Translations under genes and position numbers: made by a program | Part shown: positions 14,660 through 20,740 of the stretch, in pieces | Layout of the letters: each line of letters starts with the position of its first letter | Numbering within the stretch: position 1 is the stretch's first letter | The notes under the pieces: generated by a model | The model's input: the letters and a program-made list of their open reading frames with translations, nothing else | Told to the model about the DNA's origin: nothing | The model's database searches: none | Source: Anaerolineales bacterium | GTDB taxonomy: Bacteria; Chloroflexota; Anaerolineae; Anaerolineales; DRMV01 | Length of the DNA stretch: 21,284 nt | NCBI GenBank assembly: GCA_015484985.1 | Contig: WFUL01000124.1 | Coordinates: 1 to 21,284 of the forward strand | Direction: 5' to 3'

Positions 14660-15403
14660 TCACTTTAGCGGTCGCAGGACCATGACCGCTTCGCCCTCGA
14701 AGCGCACCTTATCGGCCGGTACGTGGATGGGTTGCAGGCCTTCCTCTCGATTCGCGGGATGGAGGACCACCTGACCGTCCTGAAGGCCCCGGTATTCCTT
14801 GAGGGTGAGCCAGTCGTCCACCAACACGGCCACCAGTTTGGCCGAAGTCGGCGCTTCTTCGATGCGCTTGAAAAGCACCACGTCACCGTCGAAGATGTGC
14901 CGGTCTTGCATGGATGTTCCCTTGACCCGCAGGGCGAAGTAGCGACGGGCATCGAAGTAAAGGCCCTCAAGGCCGTCCAGAGTGACCACGTCTTCCACCT
15001 CGCCGGGGTCCACGCTGCGGGCCATGACTTGTTGAATGGACGAAGCCGGCATATCCTCGATAAAGACCCGGGTTTCCTGGCCGCTGGCCGTAATGTAGCC
15101 GAGCACGGGAACGATGAGCCCACCGGTTTCAGGAGGAATTTCCTCCCCTTGCAAGGGCAGGTAGTAACTGCGGGACGAGCGGCCGTCGCCGGTATAGCGT
15201 CGCAGAATCCCCCTTTCGACCAACCGGTCCAAACGGTATTTGACCGAGGACGTGGAATTCAACCCCCGGACGGCCCGAAGAACCTCCCGCACCGTAGGAG
15301 GGCGGTTGTGGCGCTCCTGATAGGTTTGGAAGTAGTGCAGGATGTCCCGGTCGATGCGGTCCAGGTCTTCAAATCCCGAGGGAAGGAAGCCGGTAGGATT
15401 CAT
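14660..15403 (-). CDS. lexA: LexA-like SOS repressor with atypical cleavage region
   Basis: A 247-residue LexA-family repressor (usual length about 200-210). The N-terminal winged helix-turn-helix spans residues 20-72 (RPPTVREVLRAV, TSSVKYRLDRLVERGIL). The C-terminal S24 peptidase domain keeps the nucleophile Ser164 (GTSMQD) and general base Lys202 (LTLKEY) at the normal spacing of 38. The cleavage region reads VLGYITASGQ (100-109), lacking the usual Ala-Gly pair, and 58 residues separate it from Ser164 instead of about 35, because of an acidic insertion around 118-150. The ATG is at 15403. The promoter carries a GAAC-N4-GTTC box, so it probably represses itself. It may respond to RecA, but cleavage is not certain. 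Confidence 0.9.
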   Translation of the reverse strand: MNPTGFLPSGFEDLDRIDRDILHYFQTYQERHNRPPTVREVLRAVRGLNSTSSVKYRLDRLVERGILRRYTGDGRSSRSYYLPLQGEEIPPETGGLIVPVLGYITASGQETRVFIEDMPASSIQQVMARSVDPGEVEDVVTLDGLEGLYFDARRYFALRVKGTSMQDRHIFDGDVVLFKRIEEAPTSAKLVAVLVDDWLTLKEYRGLQDGQVVLHPANREEGLQPIHVPADKVRFEGEAVMVLRPLK

Positions 15404-15430
15404 GGATAACCTCCCAGTGGGGCTGATTTT

Positions 15431-15459
15431 ATTCTAAAAGAACAGGTGTTCGAGGTCAA
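15431..15459 (-). promoter_or_regulatory. lexA promoter
   Basis: On the minus strand, TTGACC (15454-15459) and TAGAAT (15431-15436) are separated by exactly 17 nt. The spacer contains the SOS box, so a bound repressor would block polymerase directly. Confidence 0.75.
15440..15451. promoter_or_regulatory. SOS box (LexA operator)
   Basis: GAACAGGTGTTC is a perfect GAAC-N4-GTTC palindrome of the Bacillus/Gram-positive SOS type, placed inside the lexA promoter spacer. No second box was noticed elsewhere in the window. Confidence 0.8.
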
Positions 15460-15550
15460 GGGGGAGTTTCTTGAGGTTCAGGGTTTTTGCACGTTCTTAC
15501 AAAACCAGGTCTTTTCACGGTGATTGGCCACGTGACGCGCAGGCCTCTTC

Positions 15551-15639
15551 GGGCTCAGGGCCGCAGGGAGAAAAATAAATTTGTGTGGGGCGGCGAAGCC
15601 GCCCCACACAAATTCTTTCTTCCTTATGGTCCTGAGCCC
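15551..15639. repeat. Fold-back element with a 17-bp perfect core, copy D
   Basis: Perfect 17-base arms (15578-15594 and 15598-15614) flank a GAA loop with core GGGGCGGC-GAA-GCCGCCCC. Outer arms GGGCTCAGG/CCTGAGCCC (15551-15559 and 15631-15639) pair perfectly too, with partial pairing between. It lies in the 542-nt gene-free stretch between lexA and tRNA-Trp, where no transcript is expected to need a terminator. I see no coding sequence in that stretch. Confidence 0.65.
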
Positions 15640-15774
15640 GGTTCGAACTAAGCGAAAGGGGCGGCCCCTATGGCTTCACCCTTCTGTTAGAACAGTGAAA
15701 AACCCTGTCTTGAGGTTTGGACAAAAGTTTGGACAGCAAGGGTGGTGACCCCTGCTCAGAAAGGACACCCGCGT

Positions 15775-15860
15775 TTCGCGCAGGACTGACCAGTCCCTGG
15801 ACCGTAGGAAAGGGGAAGATAATGTACGCAGCGGCTTCGAGCCTGCGCACATTATCTCTT
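15775..15860 (-). repeat. Related repeat, copy C (reverse orientation to 9762-9830)
   Basis: GATAATGT/ACATTATC (15818-15825 and 15849-15856) and CGCAG/CTGCG inside it make a hairpin with one mismatch. The left part, from TCCCTGGACCG to GATAATGT, matches the reverse complement of the right arm of the 9708-9803 element. Homology appears to continue into CTGCGCGAA and CCTTTC, which match 9816-9840. It fills part of the intergenic stretch before tRNA-Trp. Confidence 0.55.
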
Positions 15861-15902
15861 TGTTTCTCTACGAGAAACGCCCTGCAAACGTCAGAAAAGG
15901 GG

Positions 15903-15931
15903 TGGTCAGAAATGGGTCAGGTGGGTATAAT
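15903..15931 (+). promoter_or_regulatory. Promoter of tRNA-Trp
   Basis: A perfect TATAAT (15926-15931) has TGGTCA (15903-15908) 17 nt upstream. Transcription would start a few bases before the tRNA, and the unit may continue into secE-nusG. Confidence 0.7.
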
Positions 15932-15945
15932 AGACAGCGCCACGC

Positions 15946-16018
15946 ACGCCCGTAGCTCAATTGGCAGAGCACCGGTCTCCAAAACCGGTGGTTGGGGGTT
16001 CGAGTCCCTCCGGGCGTG
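15946..16018 (+). tRNA. trnW: tRNA-Trp (anticodon CCA)
   Basis: The sequence folds as a complete cloverleaf: acceptor ACGCCCG with CGGGCGT, D stem GCTC/GAGC, anticodon stem CCGGT/ACCGG around the loop CTCCAAA with anticodon CCA, and T arm GGGGG-TTCGAGT-CCCTC (one G-T pair). The discriminator is G. The full 3' CCA is not encoded (the next bases are CCT), so it must be added. It precedes secE and nusG, an arrangement found in many bacteria. Confidence 0.95.
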
Positions 16019-16036
16019 CCTGGAGAAAGTCCAAAG

Positions 16037-16063
16037 CGCCGCGTTTCCCGCGGCGTTGTCTTT
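16037..16063 (+). terminator. GC-rich hairpin after tRNA-Trp
   Basis: CGCCGCG (16037-16043) and CGCGGCG (16049-16055) form a perfect seven-base-pair stem followed by TTGTCTTT. It may stop transcription or mark the tRNA 3' end, with some readthrough to secE. No separate secE promoter is obvious. Confidence 0.5.
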
Positions 16064-16091
16064 AAACCCAAAGTTACGAAGGAGTGGACCC

Positions 16092-16406
16092 GTGGCCAAA
16101 CCCAAACTCAAAACGCCTGCGAAGCGCACCGCGACCAAGGCACCGGACAAGCCCAAGGTAGCAGCGAAGAAGGTGCCCGCGAAAGCCCGCACGCGGAAAC
16201 GTGCGCTGCCGGGATGGTTGGAAGGCATTGCGGCCTTCTTCCGGGAGACCCGAGGGGAATTGCGCAAGGTACAGTGGCCGACCCTGCAAGAGGCCCTCTA
16301 CCTTACCCGTATGGTGGTGCTGGTGACTTTCTTGAGCGGCCTTATCCTGGGCGCCTTTGACTGGCTGTTCGCGCAACTGGTGCGCATCTTCGTGGTGGGC
16401 GCGTAA
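16092..16406 (+). CDS. secE: Preprotein translocase subunit SecE
   Basis: A 104-residue subunit of the SecYEG channel. Residues 1-38 form a Lys/Ala/Pro-rich basic extension that is unlikely to be structured. The conserved part follows: an amphipathic helix (FFRETRGELRKVQWPTLQEAL) containing the family's ELRKVxWP signature, then one membrane helix near residues 73-95. The start is the GTG at 16092, since AAGGAG lies 7 nt upstream and no suitable ATG is in frame. The stop at 16406 is 10 nt before nusG, so the two are cotranscribed, as in most bacteria. Confidence 0.93.
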   Translation: MAKPKLKTPAKRTATKAPDKPKVAAKKVPAKARTRKRALPGWLEGIAAFFRETRGELRKVQWPTLQEALYLTRMVVLVTFLSGLILGAFDWLFAQLVRIFVVGA

Positions 16407-16416
16407 GGAGGGCAGA

Positions 16417-17037
16417 ATGGCGGAAGAACACCGCGAACCCTCCCGGCCTCAAGAGGAGGCCCAGGCGGTCACCGAGACCCAGGTAGACGAAGAAGTCCTG
16501 AGCCCGGAAGAAGGCGGTCGGGCCTGGTACGTCATCCATTGCTATTCGGGTTCCGAACACAAGGTGAAGCGGAACCTGGAGCAACGCATCGAGTCCATGG
16601 GGATGCGGGACAAAATCTTTGAGGTCATCATCCCCACGGAGGAGGAAATCGAAATCAAGGACGGCAAGCAGCGGGTAGTGGAGCGGCGCATTTTCCCGGG
16701 ATACCTGTTGGTGAACATGATTATGGACGAGGATGCGTGGGCCGTGGTGCGCCATACGCCGGGCGTGTTAGGGTTCGTGGGCACCGGGGACAAGCCCACT
16801 CCCTTGCGCCCCGAAGAGGTGGCCCAGATTCTCAAGCGCATGGAAGCGGAAACCCCGCGGCTCAAGGTCACCTTCAAGCCCGGGGAACGGGTGCGGATTA
16901 TCGACGGTCCCTTCCGGGACTTCCACGGGGTGGTGGACGAAATCGACATGCAGCGGGCCAAGGTGCGGGTGCTGGTCAACTTCTTTGGGCGGGAAACGCC
17001 CATCGAACTCGATTTCCTCCAAGTGGAGCGGGCCTGA
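16417..17037 (+). CDS. nusG: Transcription termination/antitermination factor NusG
   Basis: A 206-residue NusG that binds RNA polymerase to control pausing and Rho-dependent termination and couples transcription to the ribosome. Residues 1-34 are an acidic Glu/Gln-rich extension absent from E. coli NusG. The NGN domain begins at AWYVIHCYSGSEHKVKRNL and includes RRIFPGYLLVNM and the TPGVLGFVG segment. The C-terminal KOW domain starts near FKPGERVRIIDGPFRDFHG. GGAGG precedes the ATG at 16417 by 5 nt. A strong terminator follows the gene; rplK is not present, so the usual secE-nusG-rplK order is broken here. Confidence 0.95.
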   Translation: MAEEHREPSRPQEEAQAVTETQVDEEVLSPEEGGRAWYVIHCYSGSEHKVKRNLEQRIESMGMRDKIFEVIIPTEEEIEIKDGKQRVVERRIFPGYLLVNMIMDEDAWAVVRHTPGVLGFVGTGDKPTPLRPEEVAQILKRMEAETPRLKVTFKPGERVRIIDGPFRDFHGVVDEIDMQRAKVRVLVNFFGRETPIELDFLQVERA

Positions 17038-17051
17038 GCCTTGAGCAAGAA

Positions 17052-17087
17052 AGAAGCGGCGGCGAAGCCGCCGCTTCTCCGTTTTTT
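17052..17087. terminator. Strong bidirectional terminator after nusG
   Basis: A perfect 12-bp stem (17052-17063 with 17067-17078) with a GAA loop is followed by CCG and six T residues. The reverse strand after the stem is also T-rich (CTTTCTTG). The T-run overlaps the stop codon of the convergent nucleosidase-like gene. The core is again GGCGGC-GAA-GCCGCC. Confidence 0.85.
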
Positions 17088-17793
17088 ACCTTCCCAGTCC
17101 GGCACACTGTATCCAATTCCCCAGACTGTCCACCAAGCGGTTCATGATGTCCCGGGCGCGCTCCCAAAACGTCCCGGGCTGGCCGTAGACTTCTCCACCC
17201 TCCGGGCCCACCAGGTCACTCACCCCCCGCAGAATCAGGCAGCGGATGCCGTTTCGGTGGGCCACATAGGCGATGGCCGCGGATTCCCAATCCCCCACCA
17301 TGGCCCCAAAACGTCGGTGCAGGTCCTGAACTTCGTCCGGCACCAAATCGCGGTCGCCGGAAACCATCAGGCCGCGACGCACCGGCAAAGGGTAAGGCTC
17401 GCGAAGCCAGGAAAGGTCCAAAACGGTGGTGTAGTGGGCCAGAGCAGGCTCGGCATCCCCGATTTGTTCGAGGATGTCGTAAGCCAGCGCTTTTTCCACC
17501 AGGATGACCTCCCCCAGGCGCACGTGGCCTGCGAATCCTCCACACGTGCCCAGGTTCACCAGAAGGTCGGGTTGCCAGCGGTCGATGGCATACTGGGTCG
17601 CGCCCGCGGAGGCAATCTTTCCCCAGCCTCCGTGGAAGAAGACCACCGGCCAATGCTCCCCGCCCACCGGTATGGGAACCCGGAACCAGGGTCCGTAGGG
17701 AGAAGGATGGCGCTGGGGAGCGGGAAACCGATGTTCCAGGGCCGCCCATTCCGCGTCCGCGCAGATGAGCACCACCACCCGAGGCGAGGTCAT
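17086..17793 (-). CDS. Nucleoside phosphorylase-superfamily protein, MTA/SAH nucleosidase-like
   Basis: A 235-residue protein of the PNP/UDP family, which splits N-glycosidic bonds of nucleosides such as methylthioadenosine, adenosylhomocysteine or futalosine. NLGTCGGFAGHVRLGEVILVEKA matches the phosphate/ribose-binding core, DWESAAIAYVA corresponds to the ME-x-E/GAA ribose-binding block (Glu kept, Met replaced by Trp), and GVSDLVG holds the catalytic Asp. The ATG at 17793 follows AGGAGG and overlaps the aroKB stop (ATGA), so translation is coupled. The link to the shikimate pathway could be chorismate-derived futalosine in menaquinone synthesis, but this is only an inference; it could equally be a housekeeping nucleosidase. 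Confidence 0.8.
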   Translation of the reverse strand: MTSPRVVVLICADAEWAALEHRFPAPQRHPSPYGPWFRVPIPVGGEHWPVVFFHGGWGKIASAGATQYAIDRWQPDLLVNLGTCGGFAGHVRLGEVILVEKALAYDILEQIGDAEPALAHYTTVLDLSWLREPYPLPVRRGLMVSGDRDLVPDEVQDLHRRFGAMVGDWESAAIAYVAHRNGIRCLILRGVSDLVGPEGGEVYGQPGTFWERARDIMNRLVDSLGNWIQCAGLGR

Positions 17794-19388
17794 GGGTTCA
17801 CCTCCTCTTGCAACGCGGAGACCACGCGTTGGAGCGTGTCCAGGGGGACGTCCACGTTGGTCACCACCCGTCCCACGGCGACCGGCAGGGCGAAGCGCAC
17901 CCGTCCCCGGTAGCGCTTTTTGTCGTAGGCCAGGGCCTGCACGAAATCCGTCCACCTGACCCCGGGAGGAATGCGGGTGGGTAGATGGAACCGGGCGACC
18001 ATACTCGCGACCTCCCGGTGCCAGTCGCGGGGGGCCAGTCCCAGGGCCTCGGCCAGCGCGGCTTCCACCACCAGCCCCACCGCTACCGCGGCGCCGTGGG
18101 GAAAGGCGTACCCCAGGGCGGTTTCGATGGCATGGCCCACGGTGTGGCCGGCGTTCAACTGGGCGCGTTGCCCCGTTCGTTCCCACGGGTCGTCTTCCAC
18201 CACCCGCACCTTCACCGCCAGGGCGCGTCGCACCAGGGCTTCGGTGTCGTGGTATACGGCGCCCCAGCCCCCTTGCAGGCGTTCCCACAGGACCGGGTCG
18301 CCCAACAGGGCGTGCTTGATGACCTCGGCCATCCCGTATCGCCATTGCTCCTCGGGCAGGGTGTGGAGGGTGTCGGGGTCCATGAGCACCGCCCGCGGGG
18401 GGTGGAAGGCCCCCACCGCGTTCTTGGCGGCCTCCAGGTCGATGCTGGTTTTGCCGCCGATGCTGGCGTCCACCATGGCCAGCAGGGTGGTGGGGAGGTT
18501 GAACCAGGGGATACCGCGCATGAACGTCGCCGCGGCAAATCCTGCCAGGTCGCCGATAACCCCGCCTCCCAGGGCCACCACGGCACTCTGGCGGTCCAGG
18601 CCGGCCTGGAGGAAGCCTGCCCACAAGTGCTGCAGCCAGGGAAGGCTCTTGGTTCCTTCGCCAGGGGGAAGGACATAGGTGGCCAACGGCTGTCCCAGGC
18701 TGACTATGGCGCGGCGTACCGGGTCGCCGTGCAGGGCCATGACCCGCTCGTCGCTGACCAGGGCCCAGGCGGTGACCTCTTTTCCCCAGGCCTGCAAGGG
18801 GGCGTCCAGGCTCCTGAGCAGCCCGGCCCGCACCCGGACGTCGTACGGGGGGGCCATGGCTTTCAGGCGAAAAGCGCCCAGGGCGATGTGCACCTCCCAG
18901 AGGACGTCGGGCAGGGGCCGGTCGTCCACCCATACCCGGCGGGCAAAGGAAGCATAGTGGGCCGCGCGAGCCCTCAACAGGCGTTCCAGGGCTTCGGCCG
19001 ATGCCCGGGGCACCAGGGGCCGCGCTTCCGGTGCCTGGCGCAGCCGTTGGAGCAGGGTTTCAAGCCGGGCCATGAGGCACACCACCACCCCCGTGGCTTC
19101 CACCCGGGCCCGGTTCTCGCGGCGGAGTAGGGCGCCGCCCCCCAGGGCCACCACCGCGCCTCGGGTGCCGTGGTAACGGGACAGGAGGTCCCGCAGGACC
19201 CGGCTTTCCCGCTCTCGGAAGCCGGCCTCCCCTTCCTGGGCGAAGATGTCGGGAATGGCGCGGCCCGCTTCCTGCACGATGCGTTCGTCCAGGTCTTCAA
19301 AGGGTAATTCCAAGGACTCGGCTAATGCCCGGCCCAGCGTACTCTTGCCGACTCCTGGGGGACCATAGAGAAAGAACAGGTTCGTCAT
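17790..19388 (-). CDS. aroKB: Bifunctional shikimate kinase / 3-dehydroquinate synthase
   Basis: A 532-residue fusion of two shikimate-pathway enzymes. The first domain (1-165) is shikimate kinase: P-loop GPPGVGKST (9-17), DLDERI with Asp34, FRERES with Arg58, GGG at 83-85 and the lid RPLVPR. The second (about 175-532) is NAD- and metal-dependent dehydroquinate synthase: GGGVIGDLAGFAAATFMRG, PTTLLAMVDASIGGKT, and metal ligands Glu355, His415 and His431. The usual HGE after the last ligand is HGA here. Fusions of this order are known in Thermotoga and Chloroflexi. The ATG at 19388 (GAGGG upstream) gives MTNLFFLYG. Steps one and five of the pathway are thus joined. The nucleosidase-like gene overlaps its stop. 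Confidence 0.94.
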   Translation of the reverse strand: MTNLFFLYGPPGVGKSTLGRALAESLELPFEDLDERIVQEAGRAIPDIFAQEGEAGFRERESRVLRDLLSRYHGTRGAVVALGGGALLRRENRARVEATGVVVCLMARLETLLQRLRQAPEARPLVPRASAEALERLLRARAAHYASFARRVWVDDRPLPDVLWEVHIALGAFRLKAMAPPYDVRVRAGLLRSLDAPLQAWGKEVTAWALVSDERVMALHGDPVRRAIVSLGQPLATYVLPPGEGTKSLPWLQHLWAGFLQAGLDRQSAVVALGGGVIGDLAGFAAATFMRGIPWFNLPTTLLAMVDASIGGKTSIDLEAAKNAVGAFHPPRAVLMDPDTLHTLPEEQWRYGMAEVIKHALLGDPVLWERLQGGWGAVYHDTEALVRRALAVKVRVVEDDPWERTGQRAQLNAGHTVGHAIETALGYAFPHGAAVAVGLVVEAALAEALGLAPRDWHREVASMVARFHLPTRIPPGVRWTDFVQALAYDKKRYRGRVRFALPVAVGRVVTNVDVPLDTLQRVVSALQEEVNP

Positions 19389-19507
19389 GTTCGCCCTCGA
19401 GGGTGAGAGTTTGATGAAATTTGCCTGTGTTATGTCTCTCTTTCGTGGCACATTTGCTGTCAACTATAGTAGAATAAACTTGAACCATTGTCTATGGAGG
19501 TGTGGGC

Positions 19508-19780
19508 ATGGATGAACAACTTTTGAGTAACGGCATTAACTTCCTGGTCATCGTGTTTGGATTGGTGGAGTTCGCGAAGAAATTCGGATTGAAGGGGCGT
19601 ACCCTGACCGCCCTGAGCATGGTTGTGGGTGTCGTTATGGGCGTACTCTATCAGCTTTCTCTTCGCAGTCAGGCGCTGGCGGAATGGTTTCAAATCATGA
19701 TGTTTGGATTGGCCGTTGGGTTGGCCGCCAGTGGCATCTACGACTTTCTCAATGCTCGGATTCCCAAGATGGAGGGATAG
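19508..19780 (+). CDS. Small holin-like membrane protein
   Basis: A 90-residue protein with two or three membrane helices (residues 9-22, 32-50 and 60-81), short charged turns and a basic C-terminus, the size and layout of a phage holin. Its end is 3 nt before the ATG of a GH25 muramidase, matching the holin-endolysin order of phage lysis cassettes. GGAGG lies 7 nt before the ATG at 19508. I cannot match it to a named holin family, so holin-like is inferred from size, helices and context. AT-rich sequence with TATAGT/TAGAAT hexamers at 19465-19475 lies just upstream and may be its promoter. Confidence 0.7.
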   Translation: MDEQLLSNGINFLVIVFGLVEFAKKFGLKGRTLTALSMVVGVVMGVLYQLSLRSQALAEWFQIMMFGLAVGLAASGIYDFLNARIPKMEG

Positions 19781-19783
19781 TGT

Positions 19784-20740
19784 ATGGCCGTAGAAGGGAT
19801 TGATGTGAGCAAGTGGCAGCCCGAGTTGGATTGGCTCCAGGTGGCTCGCGGGGGGATTTGGTTTGCCTTCATCAAAGCCTCGGAAGGCATGTGGGAAGAT
19901 CCCAAATTCGACCGACATTGGCGGGAGAGTCGGGGATTGGTGCTGCGTGGGGCGTACCATTTCTTCCGACCCAGTGTGGACCCGGTGCAACAGGCGGAAA
20001 CGTTTTACAACACCGTGGCGGCCACGGGCGACCTGGGCGAACTGCCCCCGGTGCTGGATGTCGAACGGCGACGAACGACGTGGGACCGGGTGGCCGCCTG
20101 TATGGACGAAATCGAGAGGCGTTTTGGCCGGACACCCATTCTGTACACTTCGCCGGGCTTCGCCCGTCTGCTGGGCCAGCCTCCGCGCACATGGCCCTTG
20201 TGGATTGCCCATTATACCGACTCGCCTGAACCGTCCCTGCCCGAGGGATGGGACACGTGGACCTTCTGGCAGTACACGAGCAAAGGACGGGTATCCGGAT
20301 ATCCCCGCAACATCGACCGCAATCGGTTCAACGGCTCCCTCAAGGACCTGTTTTCGTTCGCGGGCATGAACCAGGCGGAAATGGTCTGGTGGCGTTTGAA
20401 TCGACTGGAATATCTGGTCTCCGGGGTGCCCGTGGAAGGAGAGCCAGGGCCGACGCCACCCATCGAGCAGGGGGTTCCTTATCGGGTCACGGTGGCCTCC
20501 CTGCGTATTCGCAAGGGTCCGGGTGTGGACTACCCCGTGGTCGGTGGTCTGCGCTGGGGAGACATCGTCTACGTGTATGAAGTGGTCAACGAGGGGGAGT
20601 ATGCCCCCTGGGGACGTATTGGGGAGGACCGCTGGATCAGCCTGCAATTTGCCGAACGACTCAACTCGAACGGCTATTCTTGGACCTCCTTCCTGGGCGA
20701 AGTGGCCCGTTTTCTGGAGGATTTGGGTTCGTCTTCATAG
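19784..20740 (+). CDS. GH25 family muramidase (lysozyme) with C-terminal SH3 domain
   Basis: A 318-residue peptidoglycan hydrolase. The GH25 barrel covers residues 1-190, beginning GIDVSKWQ with Asp7, and includes the catalytic DxE pair Asp92/Glu94 (PVLDVE), the WIAHYT strand, WQYTS and Asp178 in NIDRNRF. Residues 232-290 form a bacterial SH3 domain (LRIRKGPGVDYPVV, GDIVYVYE) that may bind the wall. There is no signal peptide, so export would need a holin, which fits the preceding gene. That pair resembles a phage lysis cassette, yet no other phage gene is in the window. The start at 19784 is the first ATG after the holin stop. The 3' end overlaps the convergent CYTH gene by 67 nt. Confidence 0.92.
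   Translation: MAVEGIDVSKWQPELDWLQVARGGIWFAFIKASEGMWEDPKFDRHWRESRGLVLRGAYHFFRPSVDPVQQAETFYNTVAATGDLGELPPVLDVERRRTTWDRVAACMDEIERRFGRTPILYTSPGFARLLGQPPRTWPLWIAHYTDSPEPSLPEGWDTWTFWQYTSKGRVSGYPRNIDRNRFNGSLKDLFSFAGMNQAEMVWWRLNRLEYLVSGVPVEGEPGPTPPIEQGVPYRVTVASLRIRKGPGVDYPVVGGLRWGDIVYVYEVVNEGEYAPWGRIGEDRWISLQFAERLNSNGYSWTSFLGEVARFLEDLGSSS

Noticed and set aside
15640..15660. GGTTCGAAC near 15640 as a decayed tRNA T-arm
   Set aside because: No acceptor, anticodon or D-arm sequence fits around it.
15668..15850. 60-codon minus-strand open frame before tRNA-Trp
   Set aside because: It lies over the repeat copy C, has no ribosome site of note and no domain; it is best treated as non-coding.
19458..19463. 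TTGACA on the minus strand as -35 of aroKB
   Set aside because: No acceptable -10 lies 16-18 nt downstream, so the promoter cannot be placed with confidence.
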